Of a stretch of DNA of 43,938 nucleotides, positions 14,681-22,389 are shown one piece after another. The first letter of the stretch is position 1; every line of letters begins with the position of its first letter. The stretch covers positions 1-43,938 of the IMG/VR virus record IMGVR_UViG_3300037247_001088. One strand, given 5' to 3'. The stretch is from a virus. The position numbers and the translations under genes are program-made. Under the pieces are notes generated by a model. It did no database searches and had not been told where the DNA came from. It saw only the letters and a list, made by a program, of their open reading frames with translations.

Positions 14681-14824
14681 CTAACGCTGCCCCTTGCGCC
14701 GCCTACGGGCGATACGGGCCATGCGGCCATTCCCTCTACGGGCCATGGTAGAAGCGCGCGGCTCCCTCTTCTGAGTGATGGGGAGATGAACGAGTTTACC
14801 GGTGGCGGTTCTGATTCTAGGCAC
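14681..14824 (-). CDS. Very basic micro-protein (47 aa)
   Basis: GTG 14824 overlaps the stop of the preceding gene (GTGCCTAG). Sequence VPRIRTATGKLVHLPITQKR then an Arg-rich tail (RRGNGRMARIARRRRKGQR). About one residue in three is Lys/Arg, so nucleic acid or acidic-partner binding is likely; a DNA-condensing or capsid-associated role is possible. A longer frame from 14887 exists but would lie mostly inside the neighbouring gene. Confidence 0.55.
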   Translation of the reverse strand: MPRIRTATGKLVHLPITQKREPRASTMARRGNGRMARIARRRRKGQR

Positions 14825-14993
14825 GGCCCCGTCTCTTCCGCCGGCGCGCGAGACGTGTAGGTGTGCCTCCGCCCCGAATGAGGCCAAAGAGACCCTTTTG
14901 CTTCTTGGTCAAGGGTCTACCCCGCGCGCGGTTCTCGCGCAGCATGGTACCCGCCTTAGCCTGTGTCAGCTTATGGTGACCGTGTAGAGCCAT
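14817..14993 (-). CDS. Basic micro-protein with KQKGLFGLIRGG motif (58 aa)
   Basis: ATG 14993. MALHGHHKLTQAKAGTMLRE then GRPLTKKQKGLFGLIRGGG and an Arg-rich end (RLARRRKRRGRA). The block PLTxKQKGLFGxI is, to my recollection, a recurrent motif in small proteins between head and tail genes of environmental phages. Role unknown. It overlaps the next upstream gene by 23 bases and the GTG gene downstream by 8. Confidence 0.65.
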   Translation of the reverse strand: MALHGHHKLTQAKAGTMLRENRARGRPLTKKQKGLFGLIRGGGTPTRLARRRKRRGRA

Positions 14994-15213
14994 CGGGCAG
15001 CGCTACTCCTTCCTTCCACTCGACGTAGATGCTGGGCTGCAAGTGCATGGCGTTCCCACGATGCTGGACATTCATCATGGTCGATAGCACCAGCGTGCCA
15101 TAGGTGTGGTCCTCACGTTCAATCCAAATCGTGACCGTGCCATCGCCCGGGACCTCAACCTTATCCACATAGCCACGGATGGCCTCGATCCGCTCCTTCG
15201 CAACAGCGTCCAT
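14971..15213 (-). CDS. Small virion-region protein, unknown
   Basis: 80 aa from ATG 15213 with GGAGG five bases upstream. MDAVAKERIEAIRGYVDKVEV then a beta-rich stretch (VTIWIEREDHTYGTLVLSTMMNV). No family recognised. Placement between LamG proteins and tail proteins suggests a virion or assembly role. Confidence 0.6.
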   Translation of the reverse strand: MDAVAKERIEAIRGYVDKVEVPGDGTVTIWIEREDHTYGTLVLSTMMNVQHRGNAMHLQPSIYVEWKEGVALPDGSTRSP

Positions 15214-15226
15214 CACTCCTCCGCTA

Positions 15227-16060
15227 TCACAATCCTAGAGCCTTACGGCCAAACTGGTACAGCCTAAGCACCTGATCGGCTGTGAGTTCGGCGTGGGTGA
15301 AGAACATGCCGAGAGGGCCGCCTGCGAGCTTACCATTGAAGAACTGACTGCCAGGGTCAGTCCGCGTTGCAACAGCCCGGTCCTCCATACCCACGTAAGC
15401 GCCATTATTGGTGCCTGTGCTAGTCTTCACAACGCCGTCCTCATAGAGGATAATCGTATCTGCAGCGGCTGCCCCTCCCGCACCATCATAGGTGCAGACC
15501 ACGAAGTGAAAGACACCCTCAGTTATTACTGCATCCGCTATCCTATTCGCTACTACATCGGCTGAAAAATCAAGCAATTCAAGATACAACTTGTCGTTGC
15601 CATTAATGAAGAACTGCCACTCACGGTTGCTACCTCCGGCATGACGACCCAGAATACCGGAGGAGGTCGCGTCAGCCAGGTTGAACCAAGCACCGATACT
15701 GAACCCGTTAGCACCAGCGGCGTCGTCCCTAGTCCAGAACGCAGCGTCGGGGGTGTCAGCCTCCTCATCGGTACCGTTGAAAGTGACAATAGGGATAACT
15801 CCCTGGAAGCTGGCCTTGTCCGTGAGGTCTAGTGGAGTGTCAAAGCTGGCAGGTGCCTCGCTCCAAGTGAAGGCGACCTGTTCGCCACCTACCGTCACAA
15901 ACGTCGTAGCGTTAGGTTGGCCGTGGTGAGGATCGCCGATGGGCAGAATGACGCCCGTTGAACCGAGAATATCTAGGACGGCCTCATATATCGGCCCCCA
16001 TAGTGCCTGATAGAACTGGAGCAGAGAGCCGCTGGCGATAGAGAGTTCGAGTCGAGACAT
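15227..16060 (-). CDS. LamG/concanavalin-like lectin-fold virion protein A
   Basis: 277 aa. The central region has the LamG pattern: VTFNGTDEEADTPDAAFWT, FSIGAWFNLAD, GGSNREWQFFINGNDKLYLEL, VFHFVVCTYDG and a C-terminal FNGKLAGGPLGMFFTHAEL. This domain is often used by phages for sugar binding on appendages or capsid decorations. A paralogue lies at 16369-17205 sharing VTFNGTDEEAD and the same block order. It starts adjacent to the 99-aa helical gene (one-base overlap). Confidence 0.75.
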   Translation of the reverse strand: MSRLELSIASGSLLQFYQALWGPIYEAVLDILGSTGVILPIGDPHHGQPNATTFVTVGGEQVAFTWSEAPASFDTPLDLTDKASFQGVIPIVTFNGTDEEADTPDAAFWTRDDAAGANGFSIGAWFNLADATSSGILGRHAGGSNREWQFFINGNDKLYLELLDFSADVVANRIADAVITEGVFHFVVCTYDGAGGAAAADTIILYEDGVVKTSTGTNNGAYVGMEDRAVATRTDPGSQFFNGKLAGGPLGMFFTHAELTADQVLRLYQFGRKALGL

Positions 16061-16359
16061 CAGTTCGCGCCATCCATGTCGGCATCAGCCTGGGTGTCCT
16101 CGGCCTTCTCCGCAGCCAAGCGTGCCGCTCTCTCAGTGGCTAACGCTACCTCAGTTACCGTACGAGCAGCTTCTTCAGCCGCCACTGCTCCGGCTACGTT
16201 CTGGCGCTTACGCCAAGCACGAAGTATGGGGCCGATGGTGCGCCTCAGGAACAGGACGTACTGCTGGCGAGGGGTGAGTCCTACGGCATCCTCACCAAGC
16301 CACTCACGGAGCGCAGGCGCCACGTCGTCAGGCACGTTGTTGATCTGTGGTAGGTTCAT
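16060..16359 (-). CDS. Helical protein between the two LamG genes
   Basis: 99 aa. N-terminal LPQINNVPDDVAPALREWLGEDAVGLTPRQQ, a middle LFLRRTIGPILRAW, and a long Ala/Glu/Arg-rich coiled-coil tail (AAEEAARTVTEVALATERAARLAAEKAED). The tail may trimerise an appendage. Family not recognised. It sits exactly between LamG paralogues, so all three may build one appendage. Confidence 0.6.
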   Translation of the reverse strand: MNLPQINNVPDDVAPALREWLGEDAVGLTPRQQYVLFLRRTIGPILRAWRKRQNVAGAVAAEEAARTVTEVALATERAARLAAEKAEDTQADADMDGAN

Positions 16360-16368
16360 CTCACACTC

Positions 16369-17205
16369 CTAAAGCGAGAGATCAAAGAACGCGTTCATGA
16401 GTTCTCGGATTTCCCACGCTTCGTCTGTGGACAGCTCCTTCGCACACAAAGCCACAAGCCCCATCTGCCCTGCCCAGAACTCCTCAGCTACAGGGGTAGC
16501 GGCTGCGCTCAGGCCATGAGCCAGCAGCACCTTGTCGGCTAGGTTCTCCATCGCCACGTAGGAGCCAGAGGCAGAGTCAGCGTCGTCCAGAACGACAGCA
16601 TCCACGTAGATATTGATACCTGTGCTGGCCCCACTGCCGTCGTAGGTGGCTATCAAGAGAGTGAAGGTGTTAGCCGTAAGCGCCGTCTGGTCTTGCCTGC
16701 CTATGTAGGCGTTGGCACTCTCGTCGTACAACTCCAGGGTGGGATAGCCGTTGGTGGCCGTGAGAAAGAAACGCCACTCTCGTAGTTCTCCATCTGTGTC
16801 CTTGTCCCAGCGGGCCAAGATGTTGGCAATGGCAGTAGGAGTTGCGTCATCGGCCTCTAGCAACGCCACAATGCTGAATGGCTGATCTACAGCACCGTCC
16901 CCGAAGCTGAAATCGTCGTTGTCGGGTACGTCGGCCTCTTCGTCGGTGCCGTTGAAGGTGACGGCAACGCCTGAGCCCTGCGTTCCTGGTGGGGTGTCGA
17001 ATGAGGCAAGGCTCTCCGAGTAGGTGAATACCCGAGCGTTCCGGCTCTTGTCCGTTGTCGTCGTCGTATCCCCTAGCCCGGGAAGCCACAGGAGGCGGAC
17101 ATCGCCCAGGATTCCAAAGAGATCAGCGATGAAGTTCTGGCGTACTCGGTCACCCTCAGGCGTCCCTGGCCCTGGGGTCGTGCGAAAGGCAGGTATGACT
17201 TGCAT
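16369..17205 (-). CDS. LamG/concanavalin-like lectin-fold virion protein B
   Basis: 278 aa. Paralogue of the protein at 15227-16060: VTFNGTDEEADVPDNDDFSF, FSIVALLEADD, LREWRFFLTATNGYPTLEL, FTLLIATYDGSG, NIYVDAVVLDD and a final FWAGQMGLVALCAKELSTDEAW. The N-terminus (RTTPGPGTPEGDRVRQNFIADL) differs, as if the lectin module were joined to a different anchor. Sugar or receptor binding inferred. Confidence 0.75.
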   Translation of the reverse strand: MQVIPAFRTTPGPGTPEGDRVRQNFIADLFGILGDVRLLWLPGLGDTTTTTDKSRNARVFTYSESLASFDTPPGTQGSGVAVTFNGTDEEADVPDNDDFSFGDGAVDQPFSIVALLEADDATPTAIANILARWDKDTDGELREWRFFLTATNGYPTLELYDESANAYIGRQDQTALTANTFTLLIATYDGSGASTGINIYVDAVVLDDADSASGSYVAMENLADKVLLAHGLSAAATPVAEEFWAGQMGLVALCAKELSTDEAWEIRELMNAFFDLSL

Positions 17206-17207
17206 AT

Positions 17208-17534
17208 CTAGTTCACTCTTTTCTCGTAAATAACAAACGCGTTCCCTGACGTACCCGTCGCTGGTTTCATGTTGAGGCTCCGCATCATCGCCAACGACGT
17301 GATACGGAGGAAGTCGCCCACATTGAGCTTGTGCCCTGTGCTCTCATCGGCAGCAGTCGGGCCGGTTCCGTTGACAGTGAAGAGAACAGGGGCCGTGCGA
17401 CACTGAATGGTCGCCCGCCCTGAGTTGACCCCGCCGGAACTGAATTCTGCCGGTAGAGTTAGTGTCGCCCCCGCTGCCGTGACCGGGATGTTCTCATCGC
17501 CGTCCGCTGTAAGTATAGGCCCGTAGCCTGGCAT
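17208..17534 (-). CDS. Small virion protein, beta-rich
   Basis: 108 aa. MPGYGPILTADGDENIPVT..., ATIQCRTAPVLFTVNGTGPT, and GHKLNVGDFLRITSLAMMRSL suggest a beta-sandwich of the small decoration/stopper type. No enzymatic signature. A short GGCCGA hairpin lies between it and the gene upstream. Confidence 0.55.
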   Translation of the reverse strand: MPGYGPILTADGDENIPVTAAGATLTLPAEFSSGGVNSGRATIQCRTAPVLFTVNGTGPTAADESTGHKLNVGDFLRITSLAMMRSLNMKPATGTSGNAFVIYEKRVN

Positions 17535-17565
17535 GTGTACCCCCCTGGACGTGAATTACTCCAGA

Positions 17566-17580
17566 GGCCGATACTCGGCC
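17566..17580 (-). other. Short intergenic hairpin
   Basis: GGCCGA, 3-base loop, TCGGCC within a 52-base gap between two small virion genes. There is no T-run, so a terminator is not supported; an RNA-processing or stability hairpin is possible. Confidence 0.4.
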
Positions 17581-17586
17581 CTTGGT

Positions 17587-17946
17587 CTAGTACGGTGCGG
17601 TCAATGAGAAGATTCCATCGGCGCGTCCGCCACCTCGTATGTACACGAGGATAACGGTGACATCAGAGCCGTCCTCTGAGATCAAGAGAGCGCCCTGTTC
17701 TGAGTGCCGGAGCATACCCCAGTTATTCGAGGTGATCCGGTGCCCCACAGCGGCCGTCGGTGTTCCAGTGGGAACCCACCGGATGTTATCGGTCGCAGGG
17801 ACGAAGAACCATATCTCCCCACAGTTCTGCGGGATGGTTCCACCCGCCGTAGCGATGCTCTCAGCGGCCGCTCCGATGGCCAGGGACTCCGCGGAGATGA
17901 ACGGGGAGCGTGCCTGTAGCTTGGTGTTGGTTTGCGGCATCGACAT
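17587..17946 (-). CDS. Small virion protein, beta-rich
   Basis: 119 aa. QTNTKLQARSPFISAESLAIG, then IPQNCGEIWFFVPATDNIRWVPTGTP, then ALLISEDGSDVTVILVYIRGGGRADG. Pattern and size resemble the 108-aa gene that follows, and both may be head-to-tail completion or decoration proteins. Not confidently assigned. Confidence 0.55.
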   Translation of the reverse strand: MSMPQTNTKLQARSPFISAESLAIGAAAESIATAGGTIPQNCGEIWFFVPATDNIRWVPTGTPTAAVGHRITSNNWGMLRHSEQGALLISEDGSDVTVILVYIRGGGRADGIFSLTAPY

Positions 17947-17956
17947 GACTTACCCC

Positions 17957-18352
17957 CTATGCGATGGGGACTCCGTGTTCCTCTAGAAAGTCGCGCACTG
18001 TGCCTGGGTGCTCGGTGTCGGGCCACCCACGAGCGGCGAACCCTACCCGCACGATTTTGGCACGCTGCTGTGGCGTGAGCGCTGGTGCCTCTACCGCTGA
18101 GAGAAGATCGGCTGGCAACTCTTCTGACCAAGTGCCATTTATCGCATACCTCAACGTAACGTCCGAAATTCTGTAGTCGGGAGGCTCGCTAGTCACTTCT
18201 AGTGGATGCTGTCCAATGTCATCGCGAGACCCGATGAGGCGAGTTTCACTGAGAGCATCTACTCTCTCCATTAGAGCAAGGATGACCGGATGGGTCTCTC
18301 CGCACTTGCAGAGCCCATCGTCGTGCCATACGTGCCGGTGCGGTCTGGCCAT
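17957..18352 (-). CDS. Head-region protein with N-terminal Cys/His cluster
   Basis: 131 aa from ATG 18352 (GAGGTAGGG just upstream, two bases after the previous stop). The first residues MARPHRHVWHDDGLCKCGETH hold four His and a CxC, a plausible zinc site. The C-terminus is helical (LTPQQRAKIVRVGFAARGWPD). A longer frame from 18541 overlaps the neighbour and is rejected. Confidence 0.58.
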   Translation of the reverse strand: MARPHRHVWHDDGLCKCGETHPVILALMERVDALSETRLIGSRDDIGQHPLEVTSEPPDYRISDVTLRYAINGTWSEELPADLLSAVEAPALTPQQRAKIVRVGFAARGWPDTEHPGTVRDFLEEHGVPIA

Positions 18353-18354
18353 CC

Positions 18355-18744
18355 CTACCTCCGAATGAGTAGCTGCGTCTCCGGTGAGAGGAGATGTGCT
18401 CGGTTGCCTGGGTCGGAGATTCCCCGCGCCGCGTTCGTTGCCCTCAGAGTCGTGGCGTCCTGACGGCTCACGTTGGCATTGATGAAAGCGCGTACCCGGT
18501 TCTGCACCTCGGCTGCGGGCATCCCGTACCACCGGAGCCACTCCAGAGCGCCCGCCAGAAGCTCGATCACTCCATCCACGCTAGGAGCAATAGTAGCGTC
18601 CCGCCGCTCCGCCTTCTTCGAGGTGAGGTGCCCCACCTCAATGGCGTTGTTGATTATCGAGTACCCCAAGAGAGTACCTGGACGATGGAGCACAACATCT
18701 GTCCGGCCATCCCAGTCCTCGTAGTCAAGCGTGATTCTGGTCAT
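18355..18744 (-). CDS. Head-region protein, unknown
   Basis: 129 aa. MTRITLDYEDWDGRTDVVLHRP, then a helical core (VIELLAGALEWLRWYGMPAAEVQNRVRAFINAN). It overlaps the previous gene by ATGA. Possibly a head completion/connector protein, given its place between capsid and tail genes, but no family is recognised. Confidence 0.55.
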   Translation of the reverse strand: MTRITLDYEDWDGRTDVVLHRPGTLLGYSIINNAIEVGHLTSKKAERRDATIAPSVDGVIELLAGALEWLRWYGMPAAEVQNRVRAFINANVSRQDATTLRATNAARGISDPGNRAHLLSPETQLLIRR

Positions 18745-19145
18745 GCGAGCTCCTCTTTAGTCACAACGGCATCAAACAGCCACCGGAGCCACCACGGAGC
18801 ACCCTTGATACGCCCCCTCTTCCGAGAGGTCAGGTCCATAATGTTCTTGCTCAGGAAGCTAGACCCCTTGCCTTCCCAGGGCGGCGGAGCCTCCCGCATG
18901 TCTTGCGGCAGACGTGAGGTCTTGTCCATGAAGTTCCTCTGCTCGCGGTACTCTTGCCAGTCCTCGTCCGTCATGGCACGTTTGACGATCAGGTCGATCC
19001 GCCGGCGGATCTCTAGCCACTCGGTCAAAGTGAACTCCTCTCCCGCCAATAGGAGGGTGCGGGTGGAGGGTTGATACTCCACCCGCTCTCCCCCCAACAG
19101 GACATCCTTCAACTGAAAGGTGCCCTGCGCACGTGATTGGATCAC
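18741..19145 (-). CDS. Head-region protein, unknown
   Basis: 134 aa. Starts MIQSRAQGTFQLKDVLLGGERVEYQPSTRTLLLAGEEF, then a helical section (WLEIRRRIDLIVKRAMTDEDWQEYREQRN) and a basic, Trp-rich end (GAPWWLRWLFDAVV). One base overlap with the decoration-like gene upstream. No family recognised. Confidence 0.55.
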   Translation of the reverse strand: MIQSRAQGTFQLKDVLLGGERVEYQPSTRTLLLAGEEFTLTEWLEIRRRIDLIVKRAMTDEDWQEYREQRNFMDKTSRLPQDMREAPPPWEGKGSSFLSKNIMDLTSRKRGRIKGAPWWLRWLFDAVVTKEELA

Positions 19146-19972
19146 TACACCACCAGAAGAACGAGAGCCACGCCGTGGTAGCGATAGTCATCCGCACCGG
19201 TCTCAGATGCCTTCGCCACGTCGACTCCAAAGTGGTTGCCTGGGTCGGCTAGACCGGACTGGTCGAAGGCCGCGCTCACGTCGTCACGCACAAGGTCATC
19301 GGCAGTAGTAGGAGATACCACCGTTGCGGTGATCCCATCTTCGTGAGCAGTCCCCGCCTCGTCGTCTACACCGGCCGACACATCGATGGTGTAGCTACCC
19401 CCAGCCAACTCGTCCTCGACGTAAATCCAGAGGTAGGCGATCACTACGCCTACAGCACCTTCAGGGATCATTCCGAGGCCATGAGCAGCGTCAGCGTCAG
19501 CGGTCATGGAGAGGCCAGACCAGTCGGCGTCAGCCGTAACAGCGGCAGAGCCCTCCGCGTAGGGCAGGTCAACCCAGACAGGGAACTCCCGCGGCATGAT
19601 GATATCCACCACGAGTTCACTGGTGCTGAGGGCGAAGGCGATGAGTTGCTTCAAGGCGTTCGCCCCTGTTGGGCGGGTCGCTGTGAGAGCGCCTGCCACA
19701 GGAGTGCCGCTAGGGGCGCTCAGGTAGTAGGAGCCACCTTGAGTGTAGGGAGCATCCGTGTCCACGATAATGCAGGAGCGACAGAAGCCCCCGACTTCAC
19801 TCGACTGGAAGCTGTTGACTGCTATGGCCTCTGCGTACTTCAGGTTGTCGTCCGCATCAGCCCGCTCCCAGTCGGTACCATCGAAGTACACGGGGTCGCC
19901 CGCTATGAGAGCGGTACTGCCCACGGTGCCAACGAAGAAGCCCTGTATCTCTTTCACATACGGATCGGCCAT
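19145..19972 (-). CDS. Capsid decoration-like protein
   Basis: 275 aa. The first half resembles the small decoration fold found beside capsid genes: VKEIQGFFVGTVGSTALIAGDPVYFDGTDWERADADDNLKYAEAIAV, with Gly/Asp turns and beta strands. The second half adds a separate beta domain (ADADAAHGLGMIPEGAVGVVIAYLWIYVEDELAGGSYTIDVSAG). It is the first gene after the major capsid gene, the usual site for decoration or cement proteins. Confidence 0.62.
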   Translation of the reverse strand: MADPYVKEIQGFFVGTVGSTALIAGDPVYFDGTDWERADADDNLKYAEAIAVNSFQSSEVGGFCRSCIIVDTDAPYTQGGSYYLSAPSGTPVAGALTATRPTGANALKQLIAFALSTSELVVDIIMPREFPVWVDLPYAEGSAAVTADADWSGLSMTADADAAHGLGMIPEGAVGVVIAYLWIYVEDELAGGSYTIDVSAGVDDEAGTAHEDGITATVVSPTTADDLVRDDVSAAFDQSGLADPGNHFGVDVAKASETGADDYRYHGVALVLLVV

Positions 19973-20022
19973 GTTGCTTTTCTCCTTGACTTGCCTTTAG
20001 CTAAGTCTCTTGCGCCTGAGCC

Positions 20023-20970
20023 TTATGCTGCCGAGTCAATCCCGCCCAGAGCCACAAGTGCCTTGGTGCTCCACAGCGCGGAGCCTAGATAGACCACCAT
20101 GCGGTAGAGGTTCTCGTTTCTCTTCTCCTTGATCCCGACGTTCTGGAAGTCGGGGGTCAGGACAGTACCGTTGTGCATGAGGGTGAAGCCCTCCTTGACC
20201 AGCCCGAACTTCACAGGAAAGATGGTCGTCGCTGTGCTGGATGGCCAAGTGCTTGCGTCCGCATACTGCTCCGCATTCGTGATCCAGTCTGAGATCACGA
20301 TGGGGATATCGTTGTAGACAGTCACCTGTCGCCCGAACTCATCAATGCGGGTGGAAAGAATGCCAGAACCGGTCGCTCGTGCAAGAGCAGTGAGCTTTCG
20401 CCGCATGGTCTTGTTCATGAGCAAGATGTCCGGCGGGCCTGGTTCCACCTGATCGATCGCGTAGTCGAGACGGTCAAGAGTAAGTTCGGTCTCAGCAGTG
20501 CCAGGACCGTCCATCACACCGTCGTCCATAGCGATCATGCGGGTGAAGAGCCGGGCCATCTTGTCCAGCCCATCGAACTCTGTCCCCACGACCGCAGAGT
20601 CACCCTTGATGGTGAGTTGCGCGATCCGGCGAGAGATGGCCTTGCTCATACCCATCCGAGTGATGGCCTCTTGGTTGTTTACGTCGCTCCGGGTCTGGAG
20701 GACGTAGCGATCAAGAGGCGTTTGCACATAGACACGGGCCAAACTTGTGGAGCGCTGCGTGTAGGTCGGCTCGGTGTCCGAGAGGTCGGAGCCGACCGCT
20801 ACGGTAGTAGCCGTGGGCAGAGCAAGCTCCTGGTTGTAGGCCAGGGCGTTGCCTTCCATCGTCTCGTACTGAAGGTGCTTCTGGAGCTGGTCTTCCGTGT
20901 AGATCGTCAGGAAGACACCCTTCTGTGTCTTTGTCTGTGAAAGTTTTGCGTATTCCGCAAGGGTCGGCAT
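20023..20970 (-). CDS. Major capsid protein (HK97-fold)
   Basis: 315 aa. Typical major capsid features: N-terminal arm MPTLAEYAKLSQTKTQKGVFLTIYTEDQLQKHLQYETMEGNALAY, a segment with TYTQRSTSLARVYVQTPLDRYVLQ, a helical spine (EAITRMGMSKAISRRIAQLTIKGD), and LLMNKTMRRKLTALAR followed by TVYNDIPIVISDW, conserved in this capsid class. It follows the scaffold gene directly and precedes the decoration-like gene. GGAGG lies upstream of ATG 20970. It would self-assemble into the icosahedral shell. Confidence 0.85.
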   Translation of the reverse strand: MPTLAEYAKLSQTKTQKGVFLTIYTEDQLQKHLQYETMEGNALAYNQELALPTATTVAVGSDLSDTEPTYTQRSTSLARVYVQTPLDRYVLQTRSDVNNQEAITRMGMSKAISRRIAQLTIKGDSAVVGTEFDGLDKMARLFTRMIAMDDGVMDGPGTAETELTLDRLDYAIDQVEPGPPDILLMNKTMRRKLTALARATGSGILSTRIDEFGRQVTVYNDIPIVISDWITNAEQYADASTWPSSTATTIFPVKFGLVKEGFTLMHNGTVLTPDFQNVGIKEKRNENLYRMVVYLGSALWSTKALVALGGIDSAA

Positions 20971-20981
20971 GTTGCCTCCGT

Positions 20982-21797
20982 TTAGGATCCGCGCGCCGCC
21001 TCTTCTCGAAGGCCCTCGGTAATCAACGCCCGTGCATCAAGTTCATGGAGCGGTTTGTTCTGCCAGTCAGCCGCTCCTGCGCCGTTGGCATTTTGCCGCG
21101 GCACTCTACTTGCAGTATTGCGACGTTGCTGAGCAGTTGGCTCCTGTGGAGCCTCCTTAGCCAGAAGAGCTTTGTATGGCGCGACGGCCATAGCCAAGAT
21201 ATGACGTAGAAACCCTGACCCATCGCCAGCGGTATAGAGCTCAAGGCCGAGGTTGTTGACCTTTGAGGCGTCAACTCCAGCAGCGTCCTTGAAGGCTTCG
21301 ATAAGCGCGGCTCGGTCGTTCTGCTGCTGGGCCTCTATCTCGGCTCGTGTAGGTGCGGGCACTCGTGTGTCCACCGCACTACCCGCCTCTTTCGCTCGGA
21401 GCGCGATTAGCTCACGGCGCTCCGGGGTGAGTTCGACCTGGTCCTCTTTCAGCACTGCGACATAACCGTCCCGCTCCGCAGTCAGGATGGCAACTTGGCG
21501 CTCCGCAGCCGCCGCTCGCGCTTGCGCTGAATCCGCTTGTCCCTGAAACTGGCGATTGGAGGTTTCGAGACGTGCAACGCGCTGCTCTACCTCTGAGAGG
21601 AGAGCAGGAGTGGCGTCCGTTGCCGGCGCTTGCGAGGCTTCCGGCTCCTGAGACGCCTGCGCCTGGGGTGCTGAGTCTTGCGGAGTACTCTCAGGCCCGT
21701 TATCTGTAGCGTTGTCGTTGAGTTCCTCAGCCCCATCCGGCTCACTCTCCGCAAAAAAGGAAGCCATGAGGTCGTCCGAAACTCTTGGCATCACCAC
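20982..21797 (-). CDS. Capsid scaffolding protein
   Basis: About 271 aa from GTG 21797 (AGGAGG eight bases upstream; ATG 21791 is an alternative). Acidic, Glu/Gln/Ala/Pro-rich N-terminus (ELNDNATDNGPESTPQDSAPQ...), long coiled coil (LSEVEQRVARLETSNRQFQGQADSAQARAAAAERQVAILTAERD), and a C-terminal region ending NKPLHELDARALITEGLREEAARGS, likely the capsid-binding tail. Position immediately ahead of the capsid gene is decisive. It should be removed or ejected during maturation. Confidence 0.8.
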   Translation of the reverse strand: MVMPRVSDDLMASFFAESEPDGAEELNDNATDNGPESTPQDSAPQAQASQEPEASQAPATDATPALLSEVEQRVARLETSNRQFQGQADSAQARAAAAERQVAILTAERDGYVAVLKEDQVELTPERRELIALRAKEAGSAVDTRVPAPTRAEIEAQQQNDRAALIEAFKDAAGVDASKVNNLGLELYTAGDGSGFLRHILAMAVAPYKALLAKEAPQEPTAQQRRNTASRVPRQNANGAGAADWQNKPLHELDARALITEGLREEAARGS

Positions 21798-21818
21798 GAT
21801 TAGCACCTCCTACTACGC

Positions 21819-21859
21819 AAAAAACCCCCGCCGATGTGCTTGCACACATCTTTGGGGGG
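21819..21859 (-). terminator. Intrinsic terminator upstream of scaffold/capsid
   Basis: Minus strand: CCCCC ... GATGTG, loop TGCAAG, CACATC ... GGGGG, then six T. This is a classical Rho-independent terminator. It lies inside the virion operon, just before the scaffold ribosome site, so scaffold and capsid need either read-through or a promoter hidden nearby. Confidence 0.85.
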
Positions 21860-21889
21860 CTTCACGCCCTCGAAACCCTTATGGGTTCA

Positions 21890-22108
21890 TCAGGATATTA
21901 GCGAGGCCAGCGCCTCCTTGTCAAGTCCCACCAGGGCAGCGAGCCTACTGACCTCTACCACGGTCGTATGCTCGCGCCCATGATGTATCTGCTTGATAAG
22001 CAGCGCACCGTCCCGCACCTCGAAGAGGGTCGTGGCCGCGTGACCCTCACGAGCGCAGCCATCGCACTTCACATAGCCGTTGGAGAGTATCATCGCCGTA
22101 CAGCCCAT
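21890..22108 (-). CDS. Zinc-ribbon micro-protein
   Basis: 72 aa if started at ATG 22108. CMGC and CDGC pairs spaced nine residues apart form a zinc ribbon (the first Cys precedes this ATG, so a start further up, to GTG 22213, cannot be excluded). The second half FEVRDGALLIKQIHHGREH is beta-rich and followed by a helical VSRLAALVGLDKEALASLIS. Function unknown. Last gene before the terminator. Confidence 0.5.
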   Translation of the reverse strand: MGCTAMILSNGYVKCDGCAREGHAATTLFEVRDGALLIKQIHHGREHTTVVEVSRLAALVGLDKEALASLIS

Positions 22109-22389
22109 ACAAACATATCTAAGAGGAACGAGGCCAATAGGTCGCTCTTCGATCCCTGCACAACAATATAGTGCATTACGGCTAATTGATGGATATTCTC
22201 CTCTGCTACCCACTGTAAAGAAAGTGAAAGAAGAGCCACATGTTCGTCTTGCGTTAGTTTCCCTGCCTTCAGCAATTGTGCAATGCTTCTCTGTATCTCT
22301 ATAACTACTTCTTGTTCACCCTGCGTGATCTTCCCATCCGCATATAGCTGCCGGATGGCAGGCATAAACTCCTTCAGTGGGATAGTCAT
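22090..22389 (-). CDS. Small helical protein, unknown
   Basis: 99 aa. MTIPLKEFMPAIRQLYADGKITQGEQEVVIEIQRSIAQLLKAGKLTQDEHVALLSLSLQWVAEEN contains two similar helix-turn segments (ADGKITQGE and KAGKLTQDE), suggesting an internal duplication. It overlaps the giant gene upstream by ATGA. No family recognised. Confidence 0.6.
   Translation of the reverse strand: MTIPLKEFMPAIRQLYADGKITQGEQEVVIEIQRSIAQLLKAGKLTQDEHVALLSLSLQWVAEENIHQLAVMHYIVVQGSKSDLLASFLLDMFVWAVRR

Noticed and set aside
19343-20092. 249-residue rightward frame
   Set aside because: Antisense of the decoration-like and capsid genes, with no start signal.
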